This document shows positions 32,036 to 41,416 of a stretch of 64,000 nucleotides of DNA, in pieces. The position numbers were made by a program, and so were the translations under genes. The first letter of the stretch is position 1; the number at the start of each line of letters is the position of its first letter. The notes under the pieces are model-generated. The model had not been told where the DNA came from. It saw only the letters and a program-made list of their open reading frames with translations, and searched no databases. Source of the DNA: Myxococcaceae bacterium (GTDB lineage: Bacteria; Myxococcota; Myxococcia; Myxococcales; Myxococcaceae); contig JADGRA010000015.1 of the NCBI GenBank assembly GCA_017881265.1, forward strand, positions 1-64,000, given 5' to 3'.

Positions 32036-33927
32036 CCACCGGCGTCGCCTCCGCCTGCCCCCAGTGTGGCGCTCCGCTGCGCTTCGGCGGAGCCGCCAGC
32101 CTGGCCGCCGTCTGTGCCTACTGCCGCTTCGCCTCGCTGAGGACGGGCGCCAGGCTGGACGCTGCCGGGAAAGTGCCGGACCTGGTCGCCACCGACACGC
32201 GACTGTCCACTGGCACGGCGGGAAAGGTGGACGCTCGCACCTTCACCTTGCTTGGCCGGCTCCAGCTGTCCCAGGGCGAGGCCGTGTGGAACGAGTGGTA
32301 CGCCTGCTTCGACGACGGCAGCTGGGGCTGGGTGGCGGAGGCGCAGGGGCGTCTCTACGTCACCTTTCCCAAGGCAGCGCCCTCGGGGCTCCCGCCGCGG
32401 GGCGCGCTCAAGCCGGGGATGGAAGTCCGCCTGCCCGGGGTGGGGCGCGCGGTCGTGGACGAGGTGAACGAAGCGCGGCTGGTCTCGTTCGAGGGGGAGC
32501 TGCCCGTCCGGCCCGACCTCGGCGAGACGTGGCGCTACGCCGACTGCAGCACCGACAGCGGCGGCTTTGTCACGCTGGACTACGGCTCCGGCGGCGATGG
32601 CGTCCTCTACGCCGGGCGCGAGCTGACTTACGCCGAGGCCGGGCTGGCCGACTGTGCCCCGGTGGCTGCCCCCGCCCAAGTCGCGGCGCGGGGGCTGCGC
32701 TGCCCCAATTGCGGCGGGCCCATTGAGTTGCGTCGGCCCGACACCAAGGCCTTCGCCTGCCCAAGCTGCGGCGGCCTTCTCGACGTGAGCCGAGGACAAT
32801 TTCAAGTCCTGGGAATTCTCGACGCCCGCTCCAAGCCGCCCATCCCGCTCGGGACGCAAGGGACGCTGCTGGGCGAGACGCTGGAAGTCCTCGGCTTTCT
32901 CGTGCGCAGCATCACCGTGGACGGCGAGCGGTTTGCCTGGAAGGAGCTGCTCCTGCACGGACCGGGCGGCTACCGCTGGCTCTCCGTCTACAACGGCCAC
33001 TGGCTGTACCTGCGCCCCATTCCCGCGGGCAAGGTGGTGTCCGGCCTGACTGGCCGCCTGGCCACCTACGCGGGTCGCGGCTTCAAGCACTTCCAGGGGG
33101 GCCCGGCGCGGTACGACGAAATCCAGGGGGAATTTTACTGGGAGATTCGGGGCGGCGAGACGGTCCTGACGAATGACTACGTGGCGCCACCCGGGCTGCT
33201 CTCGTCCGAGAGCACCCAGACGGAGAGCTCCTGGAGCCTGGGCCAGTCGGTGACGGGCGCGGACGTCTGGAAAGCCTTCAAGCTTCCCGGCGCCCCTCCG
33301 CCCGCGGTGGGCGTCGGCGAGGCCGAGCCGAACCCCTTCCGGGCCCGCCTGGCCCCGGCGTGGAAGCTGGCCGGCGCAGCCCTGACCACCCTGTTTCTGC
33401 TGGCGGCCCTCTTCGCTGCACGCGCGCCGCGGCAAGAACTGATGGCGCTGGACGTCCCGCTTGCACCCGGGGACGTCACCCTGTCCGAGCCGTTCGACGT
33501 CGGCGGTGGACCGCAGGCCCTCGAAATCACCGCCGAGGCCGCGGTGGAGCAGGCCTGGGTGGGGCTGGACGTGGCCCTCATCGAGGAGGAGACGGGCGAG
33601 AGCGAGCTGGTGGGCTTCGAGCTGTCCTCCTTCTCCGGCGTGGAGGCCGGCGAGCGGTGGGCGGAGGGTTCGCGGCACGGGAGCGCCACGGTCGGCTCGG
33701 TCCACAGCGGACGCTACGTGCTGCGCGTCGAGCCGCAAGTCGAGCGCGGTCAAGGCCAGGTGCCTGCAACCGCCCACGTGCGTGTGGTGCGGGGCGTCTT
33801 TCTGGCGACGCCCCTGGTGCTGGCCCTCGTCTTGGTGGCAGCGTGGCCGCTGCTCGTCGTCCTGCGATTCGTGGCCTTCGAGCGGCGGCGCTGGCAAGAC
33901 AGCGACCACCCCTGGAGCAACGCGTGA
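32032..33927 (+). CDS. Two-module zinc-ribbon/DUF4178 membrane protein
   Basis: The protein has 631 residues from GTG 32032. It shows a duplicated layout: zinc ribbon 1 (CPQCG/CAYC, about 9-31), a DUF4178 module (about 45-200), zinc ribbon 2 (CPNCGG/CPSCGG, about 223-248), a second DUF4178 module to about 410, one membrane helix near 445-465, an extracytoplasmic beta-rich segment and a last helix near 600-620. LSVYNGHWLYLRP and EGEFYWEIRGGE-like motifs are in the second module. The cytoplasmic part may bind or present a substrate to the downstream enzymes. Function is unknown; DUF4178 recurs, as far as I recall, beside DUF350 and spermidine-synthase-like genes. Confidence 0.85.
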   Translation: MTTGVASACPQCGAPLRFGGAASLAAVCAYCRFASLRTGARLDAAGKVPDLVATDTRLSTGTAGKVDARTFTLLGRLQLSQGEAVWNEWYACFDDGSWGWVAEAQGRLYVTFPKAAPSGLPPRGALKPGMEVRLPGVGRAVVDEVNEARLVSFEGELPVRPDLGETWRYADCSTDSGGFVTLDYGSGGDGVLYAGRELTYAEAGLADCAPVAAPAQVAARGLRCPNCGGPIELRRPDTKAFACPSCGGLLDVSRGQFQVLGILDARSKPPIPLGTQGTLLGETLEVLGFLVRSITVDGERFAWKELLLHGPGGYRWLSVYNGHWLYLRPIPAGKVVSGLTGRLATYAGRGFKHFQGGPARYDEIQGEFYWEIRGGETVLTNDYVAPPGLLSSESTQTESSWSLGQSVTGADVWKAFKLPGAPPPAVGVGEAEPNPFRARLAPAWKLAGAALTTLFLLAALFAARAPRQELMALDVPLAPGDVTLSEPFDVGGGPQALEITAEAAVEQAWVGLDVALIEEETGESELVGFELSSFSGVEAGERWAEGSRHGSATVGSVHSGRYVLRVEPQVERGQGQVPATAHVRVVRGVFLATPLVLALVLVAAWPLLVVLRFVAFERRRWQDSDHPWSNA

Positions 33928-33952
33928 GTGGCCGCGCCGGAAGGGACAGCGG

Positions 33953-34141
33953 ATGAGGACGGGGCCCTATGCCGTATTTTGCGCCGTCGTCTCCATCGCC
34001 TTTCTGGCGATGGAGGCCCGCGGCGTGAACCTGCTTCCCGAGTCGCGCCACATCAGTGTTCCGTCGTCGGTGCGCGGCGCGCCGGGTGGCTACCGAACGT
34101 ACCGCAGCTGGGGAGGCGGCGGATTCAGGGGAGGCAAGTGA
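33953..34141 (+). CDS. 62-residue membrane peptide with Gly/Arg-rich tail
   Basis: The start is ATG 33953, 25 bases after the DUF4178 gene, and the stop overlaps the next ATG (TGATGG). Residues 5-22 form one hydrophobic helix; the tail reads HISVPSSVRGAPGGY followed by RTYRSWGGGGFRGGK. The tail is rich in Gly, Arg and aromatic residues and has conserved-looking order rather than low complexity. Its placement in the middle of a coupled operon suggests a structural or substrate role in the system. Homologues in similar operons end the same way as far as I recall. Confidence 0.7.
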   Translation: MRTGPYAVFCAVVSIAFLAMEARGVNLLPESRHISVPSSVRGAPGGYRTYRSWGGGGFRGGK

Positions 34142-34353
34142 TGGACCTGTTCAACGTCAAGTCGCTGCTGGCGAGCATCATCTACTCGGCGCTCGGGGTG
34201 GTCATCTTCCTCATCGCCTTCAAGCTGCTCGAGCGCTTCATGCCTTTCAACGTCGACAAGGAGCTGGCCGAGGACCAAAACACGGCGGTGGGAATCGTCG
34301 TGGGCTCGGTGATGATTGGCCTCGCCATCATCATCGCCGCCGCCATTCACTAG
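34141..34353 (+). CDS. DUF350 membrane protein (single module)
   Basis: The protein has 70 residues with two membrane helices (LLASIIYSALGVVIFLIAF and AVGIVVGSVMIGLAIIIAAA) joined by the polar loop VDKELAEDQNTA, the DUF350 signature. Most DUF350 proteins have two such modules; this one has a single module and would need to oligomerise. DUF350 proteins recur with polyamine-linked and PspA-linked membrane genes. It starts on the stop codon of the 62-residue peptide gene and ends 1 base before the next ATG. Confidence 0.85.
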   Translation: MDLFNVKSLLASIIYSALGVVIFLIAFKLLERFMPFNVDKELAEDQNTAVGIVVGSVMIGLAIIIAAAIH

Positions 34354-34354
34354 G

Positions 34355-35902
34355 ATGGCCCGTGGCCCACGCGAGGCGGCCGGCGCCCGCGCAGCGACGG
34401 CGCGGACGACCGCCCTGTTCGTGGCGGTGCTGCTCGTCTCGACGTGCGGCCTCGTCTATGAATTGGGCGCCGGGGCGCTCGCCTCGTACGTGCTCGGCGA
34501 CTCGGTGACCCAGTTCTCCCTGGTCATTGGCATCTACCTCTCCGCCATGGGCCTCGGCGCCCACTTCTCCCGCTATCTCGAGCGGGGGCTGGCGAGGCGC
34601 TTCGTCGACCTGGAACTGGCCGTGGCGCTGGTGGGCGGCTTCTCGGTGCCGGTGCTCTTCCTCTGCTTCGGACGGGTCGCCCACTTTCGACCCATCCTCT
34701 ACGCCGTGGTGGCCCTGGTGGGCACGCTGGTGGGGGTGGAGATTCCGCTGTTTCTGCGCATCCTGCGGCGGCGCCTCGACTTCAAGGACCTCGTCGCCAA
34801 CGTGCTCTCGGTGGACTACCTGGGCGCGCTGCTCGCCTCGCTCCTCTTCCCGTTGCTGCTGGTGCCGCGCCTCGGCCTGGTGCGCACGTCTTTGGCGATG
34901 GGACTGGTGAATGGCCTGGTGGGCCTGTGGAGCACCTGGCTGCTCGCCGAGGAACTGCCGGCGCTTGGGTGGCTGCGGGTGCGGTGTGCGGGCGTCATCC
35001 TGGCCTGCGCGGCCGGCCTCGCGGGCGCCAACTGGATGACGTCGCTGGCCGAGGAGGCGCTTTTCTCGGACCCCATCATCTACTCGCGCCAGTCGGCCTA
35101 CCAGCGCATCGTCATCACCGCCGGGCGCGGCAGCTTTCAGCTCTTCCTCGACGGGAACCTCCAGTTCTCGTCGGTCGACGAGTACCGCTACCACGAGGGG
35201 CTGGTGCACCCGGCCTTCGCCGCCGCCGCCCGGCACGAGAACGTGCTGGTGCTGGGGGGCGGCGACGGCCTCGCCGTCCGGGAGATTCTGCGCTACCCGG
35301 ACGTGCACCGGGTGACGCTGGTGGACATCGACCCGGCAATGACGGCGCTGGCGGTGGACCTGCCCATGGTGCGGGAGCTCAACCGCAGTTCCCTCCTCGA
35401 CCGCCGGGTGCGGCTGGTGCACGAGGATGCGTTGGCCTGGCTCGCTGACCTCCCCCCGGAGGCACGCTTCGACGTGGCCATTGTGGACTTTCCCGACCCG
35501 AACAACTTCTCGCTGGGGAAGCTGTACACCACCCGCTTCTACCGTCTCCTCCGGGCCCACCTCGCCCCCGGGGGGGCGACCGCCGTGCAGAGCACCTCTC
35601 CTTTGCTGGCACGCACCTCCTTCTGGTGCATCGCCACCACCATGGAGGCCGCGGGCCTCTTCGTCCGCCCCCTGCACGTGGCCGTCCCTTCCTTCGGAGA
35701 ATGGGGCTTCGCGCTGGCTGAAGCCCAGCCCTTCGAGATTCCCGGCCACGTGCCGCCCGGGCTGCGCTTTCTCTCCGACGCGCTTTTGCCCGGCCTCTTC
35801 GTGTTCGGCCCAGACCTGGCCCGTGTCCCCGCCGAGGTGAACCGCTTGGATAATCAAATCCTGGTCCAGTACTACGAGGCCGAGTGGAGGCGCTTCGAAT
35901 GA
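34355..35902 (+). CDS. Membrane-bound spermidine-synthase-like aminopropyltransferase
   Basis: The protein has 515 residues. About seven membrane helices fill residues 20-220; the C-terminal 290 residues are a Rossmann aminopropyltransferase domain. It has DEYRYHEGLVHPAF, VLVLGGGDGLAVREIL, the acidic VTLVDIDP strand and VDFPDPNNFSLGKLY, which corresponds to the catalytic DxxD region of spermidine synthases but with FPDPNN in place of the usual S/T-D-P. It should use decarboxylated AdoMet from the first gene of the operon. The acceptor amine is unknown and may be membrane-associated. Confidence 0.85.
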   Translation: MARGPREAAGARAATARTTALFVAVLLVSTCGLVYELGAGALASYVLGDSVTQFSLVIGIYLSAMGLGAHFSRYLERGLARRFVDLELAVALVGGFSVPVLFLCFGRVAHFRPILYAVVALVGTLVGVEIPLFLRILRRRLDFKDLVANVLSVDYLGALLASLLFPLLLVPRLGLVRTSLAMGLVNGLVGLWSTWLLAEELPALGWLRVRCAGVILACAAGLAGANWMTSLAEEALFSDPIIYSRQSAYQRIVITAGRGSFQLFLDGNLQFSSVDEYRYHEGLVHPAFAAAARHENVLVLGGGDGLAVREILRYPDVHRVTLVDIDPAMTALAVDLPMVRELNRSSLLDRRVRLVHEDALAWLADLPPEARFDVAIVDFPDPNNFSLGKLYTTRFYRLLRAHLAPGGATAVQSTSPLLARTSFWCIATTMEAAGLFVRPLHVAVPSFGEWGFALAEAQPFEIPGHVPPGLRFLSDALLPGLFVFGPDLARVPAEVNRLDNQILVQYYEAEWRRFE

Positions 35903-37518
35903 CGCGCTTCACTCGGCGCGACCTCCTCCTCGCGTTTCTGGGCCCAGCGGTGGCGACCGCCTGTCACGGCGGAAAGCCGCCCGCGCTGGCCTTCGAAGGC
36001 GCCATCCTCGGCGCCAACGACAGTCGCGGCCACCTGCTGCGGGCGGGTTTCAAGCCCACGCCCCAGGTGCAGACGCGGACGGCCGTCCTCATCATCGGCG
36101 GCGGCATCGCCGGCCTGTCTGCCGCCTGGCGCTTGTCGCGTGCCGGGGTGGAGGACTACCGCATCCTCGAGCTGGACGCGGAGCCCGGCGGCACGTCCCG
36201 GGCCGGCAGCAACGCCGTTACCCCCTTCCCCTGGGGCGCGCACTACCTGCCGTGTCCCCAGCCGCACGCCCGCTCCGTCGAGCTGCTGGCGTTGGAGATG
36301 GGCGCGGCCGAGCGGCGCAGCGACGGGCAGCTCGTCTTCGACGAGGCGCAGCTCTGCCGTGCGCCGCAGGAACGGCTGTTCATCGCCGACCGCTGGTACG
36401 AAGGGCTCTACCCGCGCGCCGGCGCCACGCTGCGCGACCTCGACGAATTCGCACGCTTTCAGGCCGAAGTCCGGCGCTTCTCGGCCCTGCGCGATGGCCA
36501 GGGCCGGCGCGCCTTCGCCGTTCCCATGGAGCACGGTTCGGACGACGCCGACATCGTCGCCCTCGACCGTCTCTCCATGTCCGATTGGCTCGAAGCCCAG
36601 GGCCTGCGCGGCGAACGCATCCGGTGGTTCGTCGAGTACGGCTGCCGCGACGACTATGGAACGACGCTTCAGGGCACGAGTGCCTGGGCGGGACTGCACT
36701 ACCACGCCTCACGCACCGACCACGGCGGCCCGGAGGACCTGCTCACCTGGCCCGAGGGGAACGGGCACATCGTCTCGCACCTGGCGCGCCGGGCCGGCCG
36801 GCGTCTGGAAACGGGGGTGGTGGTCACGGAGGTTCGGCCCCTGGAGCGAGGCGCCGAAGTGGTGGCCTTCCATGCCGACACGGGCCGCTGCGAGCGGGTG
36901 CTTACCGACCACGTGGTGCTGGCCATCCCGCGCGTGGCAGCAGCCCGCGTCTTTCCCCACCCCCGGCTGGTCGCCGAGGCCAGCGGCTTTCACGCCGGCG
37001 CCTGGCTGGTGGCCAACGCCACCCTGCGCCGGCGCCCTCTCTCCCGCGGCTTCCCGGAGGCCTGGGACAACGTCCTCTACGGTTCCGGCAGCCTGGGCTA
37101 CGTGGTGGCCACCCACCAGTCCGACCGCCACGGCGGTCCACCCGGCGCCACCGTCTTCACCTGGTACCTGTCGCTGACGCACGCCGACCCCGCGGAGGCG
37201 CACCGCTGGCTGTACGCCCTGTCCTGGCGCGACGCGGCCGAGTTGGTGGTGGCCGACCTGCGGCGGGCCCACCCGGACATCGAGTCCTGCATCGAGCGGC
37301 TCGACGTGTGGCGCTGGGGACACGCCATGATTCGCCCTCGCCCCGGCTTCGTCTTCTCCCCGGAGCGGCGTCGGGCCTCCCAGGCCCTGGGAGATGTCCA
37401 CTTCGCCCACACCGACCTCTCCGCGCTGTCGCTGATGGAGGAGGCGCAGTACCACGGCATCCGCGCCGGGGAGGAAATCCTGGCGCGGCTGGGCCGGCAA
37501 GTCGACAGCCTGCTGTGA
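35899..37518 (+). CDS. FAD-dependent amine-oxidase-like protein with lipobox
   Basis: The protein has 539 residues from ATG 35899, overlapping the previous stop (ATGA). The N-terminus TRRDLLLAFLGPAVATAC has twin arginines and a lipobox-like end, so export by Tat and lipid anchoring are possible. The Rossmann motif VLIIGGGIAGLSAAWRLSRAG and GTSRAGSN follow; the C-terminus has the FAD motif near FAHTDLSALSLMEEAQYHG. It resembles flavin amine oxidases/protoporphyrinogen-oxidase-like proteins. In context it may oxidise an aminopropylated product. It ends the operon, 16 bases from convergent modC. Confidence 0.82.
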   Translation: MTRFTRRDLLLAFLGPAVATACHGGKPPALAFEGAILGANDSRGHLLRAGFKPTPQVQTRTAVLIIGGGIAGLSAAWRLSRAGVEDYRILELDAEPGGTSRAGSNAVTPFPWGAHYLPCPQPHARSVELLALEMGAAERRSDGQLVFDEAQLCRAPQERLFIADRWYEGLYPRAGATLRDLDEFARFQAEVRRFSALRDGQGRRAFAVPMEHGSDDADIVALDRLSMSDWLEAQGLRGERIRWFVEYGCRDDYGTTLQGTSAWAGLHYHASRTDHGGPEDLLTWPEGNGHIVSHLARRAGRRLETGVVVTEVRPLERGAEVVAFHADTGRCERVLTDHVVLAIPRVAAARVFPHPRLVAEASGFHAGAWLVANATLRRRPLSRGFPEAWDNVLYGSGSLGYVVATHQSDRHGGPPGATVFTWYLSLTHADPAEAHRWLYALSWRDAAELVVADLRRAHPDIESCIERLDVWRWGHAMIRPRPGFVFSPERRRASQALGDVHFAHTDLSALSLMEEAQYHGIRAGEEILARLGRQVDSLL

Positions 37519-37533
37519 CTTGCCCTGGGGCCG

Positions 37534-38241
37534 CTATCCGTTGGTCCAGAAGGCGCGGGCAAAGGCCGAAGCCGGTGCGACGCGCAGCGCATCCACCTGC
37601 CCGCGCTCCGTCACACGGCCGCCCTCCAGCACCAGCATCTGTCCCCCCAGAGCGCGCGCGTCCTCCGCCTCGTGGGTGACGACGAGCGCGGGGACGGCCA
37701 GACGCCGCAGGTGCTCGGCCAGAAAGCCGCGGAAGCGGACCCGGCTGGGGGTGTCCAGCGCCGCCAGCGGCTCGTCCAAAAGCAGGGCATGCGGCTCCAT
37801 GGCCAGCGCCCGGGCCAGGGCGACGCGCTGTCGCTCGCCGCCGGAGAGGCCGCTTGGTAGCCGGTCTGCCAGCGCAGAAGCGCCCAGCTGGCTTAAGGCC
37901 GCCTCCACACGGGCCGCGCGAGCCGCCCGGTCCAGCCGGTGCAGGGCGAAACCGACATTGTCCCGCACCGAGAGGTGGGGGAAGAGGCCGGAGTCCTGTG
38001 GCACGTAGGCCACGCGGCGCTCCTCCACCGGCAGACACAGGCCCGAGGCTGCGTCGAAGAGGATGGCCCGGCCGAGCACCAGCCGCCCCGCGCTTGGACG
38101 CAGGGCCCCCAGCACCGCCAGCAGCAGCGTCGTCTTCCCGGCGCCGTTGGGCCCGGTGACGAGCAGCGGCCCGGGGCCCGCGGCAAACGCCACCGACAGG
38201 TGAAAGGTGCCCCGCCGGAGCTCAAGTCGCGCGTCGAGCAC
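37534..38241 (-). CDS. modC: Molybdate ABC transporter ATPase
   Basis: The protein has 235 residues from GTG 38241, chosen because GGAGG lies 5-6 bases upstream; GTG 38247 is close. It has Walker [10 protein letters not shown], signature [15 protein letters not shown], Walker [12 protein letters not shown] and H-loop [12 protein letters not shown]. It is shorter than the 350-residue ModC because it lacks the C-terminal molybdate-binding MOP domain. It overlaps modB by 20 bases, showing coupling. modA is displaced by 6.2 kb. Confidence 0.9.
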   Translation of the reverse strand: MLDARLELRRGTFHLSVAFAAGPGPLLVTGPNGAGKTTLLLAVLGALRPSAGRLVLGRAILFDAASGLCLPVEERRVAYVPQDSGLFPHLSVRDNVGFALHRLDRAARAARVEAALSQLGASALADRLPSGLSGGERQRVALARALAMEPHALLLDEPLAALDTPSRVRFRGFLAEHLRRLAVPALVVTHEAEDARALGGQMLVLEGGRVTERGQVDALRVAPASAFARAFWTNG

Positions 38242-39040
38242 CCTCACCTCCGAGGAAGCCGTGCGCCCGCCGGCCCACCAGCAGGAGCAGGCCGAAGGCC
38301 ACCACCACCAGCACCAGCGCCATGGCCTTGGCGGCGCGGACGTCCGTCTCCAGGGCGGTGTAGATGGCCAGCGGCAGGGTCTGGGTGCGCCCGGTGAGGT
38401 TGCCGGCAAACATCAACGTGGCTCCAAACTCCCCCAGGGCCCGCGACCAGCTGAGCGCGGCGCCGGTGGCAAGCCCGGGCAGGGACAGGGGCAGGGCCAC
38501 GCGGAAAAAGGTGCGCGCCGGCCCGGCACCCAGCGAGCGGGCCACGAGCAGCAGTGCCGGGTCGAGTCGCCGGAAGGCGGCCGCGGCCGCCTGGACATAA
38601 AAGGGCGCAGACACGAAGACCTCGGCCAGCACCACCGCCGCGGTGGTGAAGGGCAGGCCGATGCCGACGCGCTCGAGCCACGGCCCCAGCAGCCCGCGGC
38701 GTCCGAAGGCCAGCAGCAGCGCCAGCCCCGAGACGGCCGGGGGGATGACGATGGGCAGCTGCACCAGCGTGTCCACGGCCCGCGGCAGGCGCCCTGTGCG
38801 ACGTGCCAGAAGCCAGGCCAGCGGCGTGCCGAGGAGCAACACCAGCGCGAGCGAGCAGCTGGTGGTGAGGAGGCTCAGGCCGAGCGCCGCCACGGCCAGG
38901 GGGTGGCGTAGGCCGGCCAGCGCCTCCCCGACGCCGGTGGACAGGACGAGGGCCACAAGCGGCGCCAGCAGGAAGGCGAGCAGAACGCCGGCCGCCAGCA
39001 CCGGCAGGACCACCTGCACGCGGCGGCTCCAGCCTCTCAT
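38222..39040 (-). CDS. modB: Molybdate ABC transporter permease
   Basis: The protein has 272 residues with about six membrane helices. The EAA-loop is [23 protein letters not shown], followed by [16 protein letters not shown] and [13 protein letters not shown], which are diagnostic of ModB/CysTW-type permeases. It forms the channel with ModC and receives molybdate from ModA. It is first in this two-gene unit. Confidence 0.92.
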   Translation of the reverse strand: MRGWSRRVQVVLPVLAAGVLLAFLLAPLVALVLSTGVGEALAGLRHPLAVAALGLSLLTTSCSLALVLLLGTPLAWLLARRTGRLPRAVDTLVQLPIVIPPAVSGLALLLAFGRRGLLGPWLERVGIGLPFTTAAVVLAEVFVSAPFYVQAAAAAFRRLDPALLLVARSLGAGPARTFFRVALPLSLPGLATGAALSWSRALGEFGATLMFAGNLTGRTQTLPLAIYTALETDVRAAKAMALVLVVVAFGLLLLVGRRAHGFLGGEGARRAT

Positions 39041-39292
39041 GGCACCTCAGCCAACCCGCCGCACCGGCCGGTGCCCGGCCTGCGTCCGGCACGCCTGGAC
39101 GCGGTGTCTGAAGGAGTCGGGGTCCACGTGGGGGGCCCCCGGGACTGTCAGGAAAGCCAGGCGGTGTGTCAAGCTTGCCAGCGGAGTTTGCCGTCCCGGA
39201 GGGAAACCTTTCCGGCTGCTCGGGGGTCTGTCTTCTGCAACTGCCTCCCCTTGGGCATGTCGCTTTGCCGTGCGCGGGGCGGGCAATTCGCT

Positions 39293-40789
39293 ATGTCGTT
39301 GGTACGTATGTCCCTCGTGCGGCCAGCCCTAACCTGTCTGGGCGCAGCGCTTCTGGTGGCCCTGCCGGCCTGCCGGGAAAGCCCTGCGCGGGCCGCCTCC
39401 GCGGAGCCGGCCGGCGAGGCGCGTGCGGCCCCCACCCCGCCCCCGGGCCCTCCGGTGCCGGTGGAGGTGCCGTCCCTCGCCCCGCTGGTCGAGCGCCTTC
39501 TGGCCACGGTGGTCAGCGTCGAGGTGGACCCCGGCCAAGCGCCGCTGTCCGCCGACGAGGAGGACGAAGGGGACCCGGAGACCGCCACGCCTCCCCTTCC
39601 GGAGGGACACCCACCGGTGCCGCACGGGGGCGGCCCGCGCGAGCGCGCCGGCGCGGGCGTCCTCCTTGGCGGGCGCGGCCTGGTCCTCACCAGCTTCCAC
39701 TTCCTCAGGGACGCCTCCGGCCTCCTGGTGCACCTGGCCGACGGCCGCGCCTACGAGGCCGAACTGGTGGGCCGCGACGCCCCCACGGACCTCGCCCTGT
39801 TGCGGCTGCGCAATGCGCCGAAAAGCCTCCCGGTGGCCCGGCTCGGCGACTCGCGGCGGCTGCGCGCCGGGGACTGGGTGCTGGCGGTGGGGAACCCCTT
39901 TGGCCTGTCCTCCAGCGTCTCGCTGGGCATCATCAGCGCGCTCGCCCGCCATCTCGGCGGCCCCTACGACGACTTTCTGCAGACAGACGCGGCCATTAAC
40001 CCGGGCAACTCCGGCGGCCCCCTCTTCGACTTGCGCGGCGAGGTGGTGGGCATCGCCACCGCCGTGCCGGTGGCGGCTGGCATCGGCTTCGCCGTGCCGT
40101 CCTCCGTTGTGCTGGAGCTGCTGCCCCAGCTGGAGCGGGAGGGCGGCGTGACGCGGGGCGCCCTGGGCGCCTTCTTCCAGGACATGACGCCGGCGCTCGG
40201 TCGGGCGCTGGGGGTGGAGTCCGGCCAGGGGGCGCTGTTAGGTAGCTTCACCGAAGACTCGGCCGCGCGCCGGGCCGGCCTGCAGCGGGATGACGTCGTG
40301 GTGGCCCTCGACGGCCAGCCGGTGGCCTCCCAGCGGGAGCTCATCCACCGCGTGGCGCTGCACTCGCCCGCCTCCCAGGTGAAGCTGACATTCGTCCGGA
40401 GCGGCAAGCCCCAGGACGTCCAGGTGACGCTGGGCGTGCGGACGGACCTCGACGGCACCGGCCCCCTCCCCCGCCCGCTGGCCGACGAGCGGCCGGCGCC
40501 GGATGAATCCGGCCTCGGACTGCAGCTCGCCGACCTCACCCGGGACGTGGCGGCGCGTCTGCAAATCCACAGCCCGGGCGCCGTGGTGGTGAGCGTCGCG
40601 CTGGGTGGGGCCGCGGATGCCGCAGGCTTCCTTCCGGGCGCCGTCATCATCGAAGTCGCCGGCGCGCCGGTGCGCAGTGCGCGCGACGCGGCCTTGGCGC
40701 TCAAGTCAGCCCATCCCGGCCGCACCGTCCTGGTGCGCACGCTGGCCCCTGGGGGCGCCCCCGCGCTGCGGGCCCTCGTCGTGCCCTAG
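39293..40789 (+). CDS. HtrA/DegP-like serine protease lipoprotein
   Basis: The protein has 498 residues from ATG 39293. The lipobox is ALPAC (Cys27), then a Pro-rich linker. The trypsin-like domain has the triad His136 (LTSFHFLRD, instead of the common NHVV), Asp166 (PTDLALLRL) and Ser240 (NPGNSGGPLFDL). Two PDZ domains follow (about 305-400 and 425-495). It is a lipid-anchored envelope quality-control protease. It is divergent from modB; no regulatory gene is adjacent. Confidence 0.9.
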   Translation: MSLVRMSLVRPALTCLGAALLVALPACRESPARAASAEPAGEARAAPTPPPGPPVPVEVPSLAPLVERLLATVVSVEVDPGQAPLSADEEDEGDPETATPPLPEGHPPVPHGGGPRERAGAGVLLGGRGLVLTSFHFLRDASGLLVHLADGRAYEAELVGRDAPTDLALLRLRNAPKSLPVARLGDSRRLRAGDWVLAVGNPFGLSSSVSLGIISALARHLGGPYDDFLQTDAAINPGNSGGPLFDLRGEVVGIATAVPVAAGIGFAVPSSVVLELLPQLEREGGVTRGALGAFFQDMTPALGRALGVESGQGALLGSFTEDSAARRAGLQRDDVVVALDGQPVASQRELIHRVALHSPASQVKLTFVRSGKPQDVQVTLGVRTDLDGTGPLPRPLADERPAPDESGLGLQLADLTRDVAARLQIHSPGAVVVSVALGGAADAAGFLPGAVIIEVAGAPVRSARDAALALKSAHPGRTVLVRTLAPGGAPALRALVVP

Positions 40790-40817
40790 GACGGGGCAGC
40801 CCAGTCCCGGTCCAGCC

Positions 40818-41348
40818 TCAGTGCGCCACCGGCGGAAGTGGCCGCACCAGGCCCCCGAAGCCATCGGGGGCTTCGGCCACCGTGGTGCTGTTGTACTCGA
40901 TGACGCCGAAGCTGCCCTGCGGCCCCGGGGGCCGGCAGCTGAAGCGGAGGGCGAGTTCCTCCACCTCTCCCGTCCGGACGCGGCGCAGCCGGCGTTCCAA
41001 AAGGACGGGCACGCCGGCGTGCACCACCGCCGGCACCAGCCGCTCCGTCTGCAGTTCCGGCACCAGAACGTCCTCGGCCCCCCGCCCCCCGCGGGCGTCC
41101 AGCGCCACCCGTCCGTCGCGGCCCGGCAGGACGTTGGCGTGGACCACCGCCCCGCCCTCGGTGGCGGGCAGCAGTGTCCAGTCGAGCAGGGTGAGGCAGC
41201 CGGCCACGTCGGCCAGCCGCGCCGCGGCGCCGCGCTCCCGCGCCGCTGCCGCCTCGTGCATGCGTTGCCGGCGCACGCCCAGGACGCCCACCGCGGAGCC
41301 GAGGACGGCCGACACCACCAGCACCACGGCGGCCGTCGAATTGCGCAC
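40818..41348 (-). CDS. Unknown single-pass membrane protein
   Basis: The protein has 176 residues. It begins with a membrane helix (TAAVVLVVSAVLGSAVGVLGV) and continues with an Arg/Ala helix and a beta-rich domain with VVHAGVPVLLERRLRRVRTGEVEELAL. I recognise no family. It lies convergent to the HtrA-like gene (28 bases between stops) and divergent from the peptidase gene. Codon bias is host-like, which supports a real gene. Confidence 0.65.
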   Translation of the reverse strand: MRNSTAAVVLVVSAVLGSAVGVLGVRRQRMHEAAAARERGAAARLADVAGCLTLLDWTLLPATEGGAVVHANVLPGRDGRVALDARGGRGAEDVLVPELQTERLVPAVVHAGVPVLLERRLRRVRTGEVEELALRFSCRPPGPQGSFGVIEYNSTTVAEAPDGFGGLVRPLPPVAH

Positions 41349-41416
41349 GCTAGGCGAGGCTCCTGTTCGGGGCTGGCATGCCCCTACAGGACCAGGCTAT
41401 TCCCACCGGGGCCCCC

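Noticed and set aside
31441-33909. Long minus-strand open frame antisense to the AdoMet decarboxylase and DUF4178 genes
   Set aside because: It lacks motifs and mirrors the plus-strand codons; the plus-strand genes have catalytic and zinc motifs and coupled starts.
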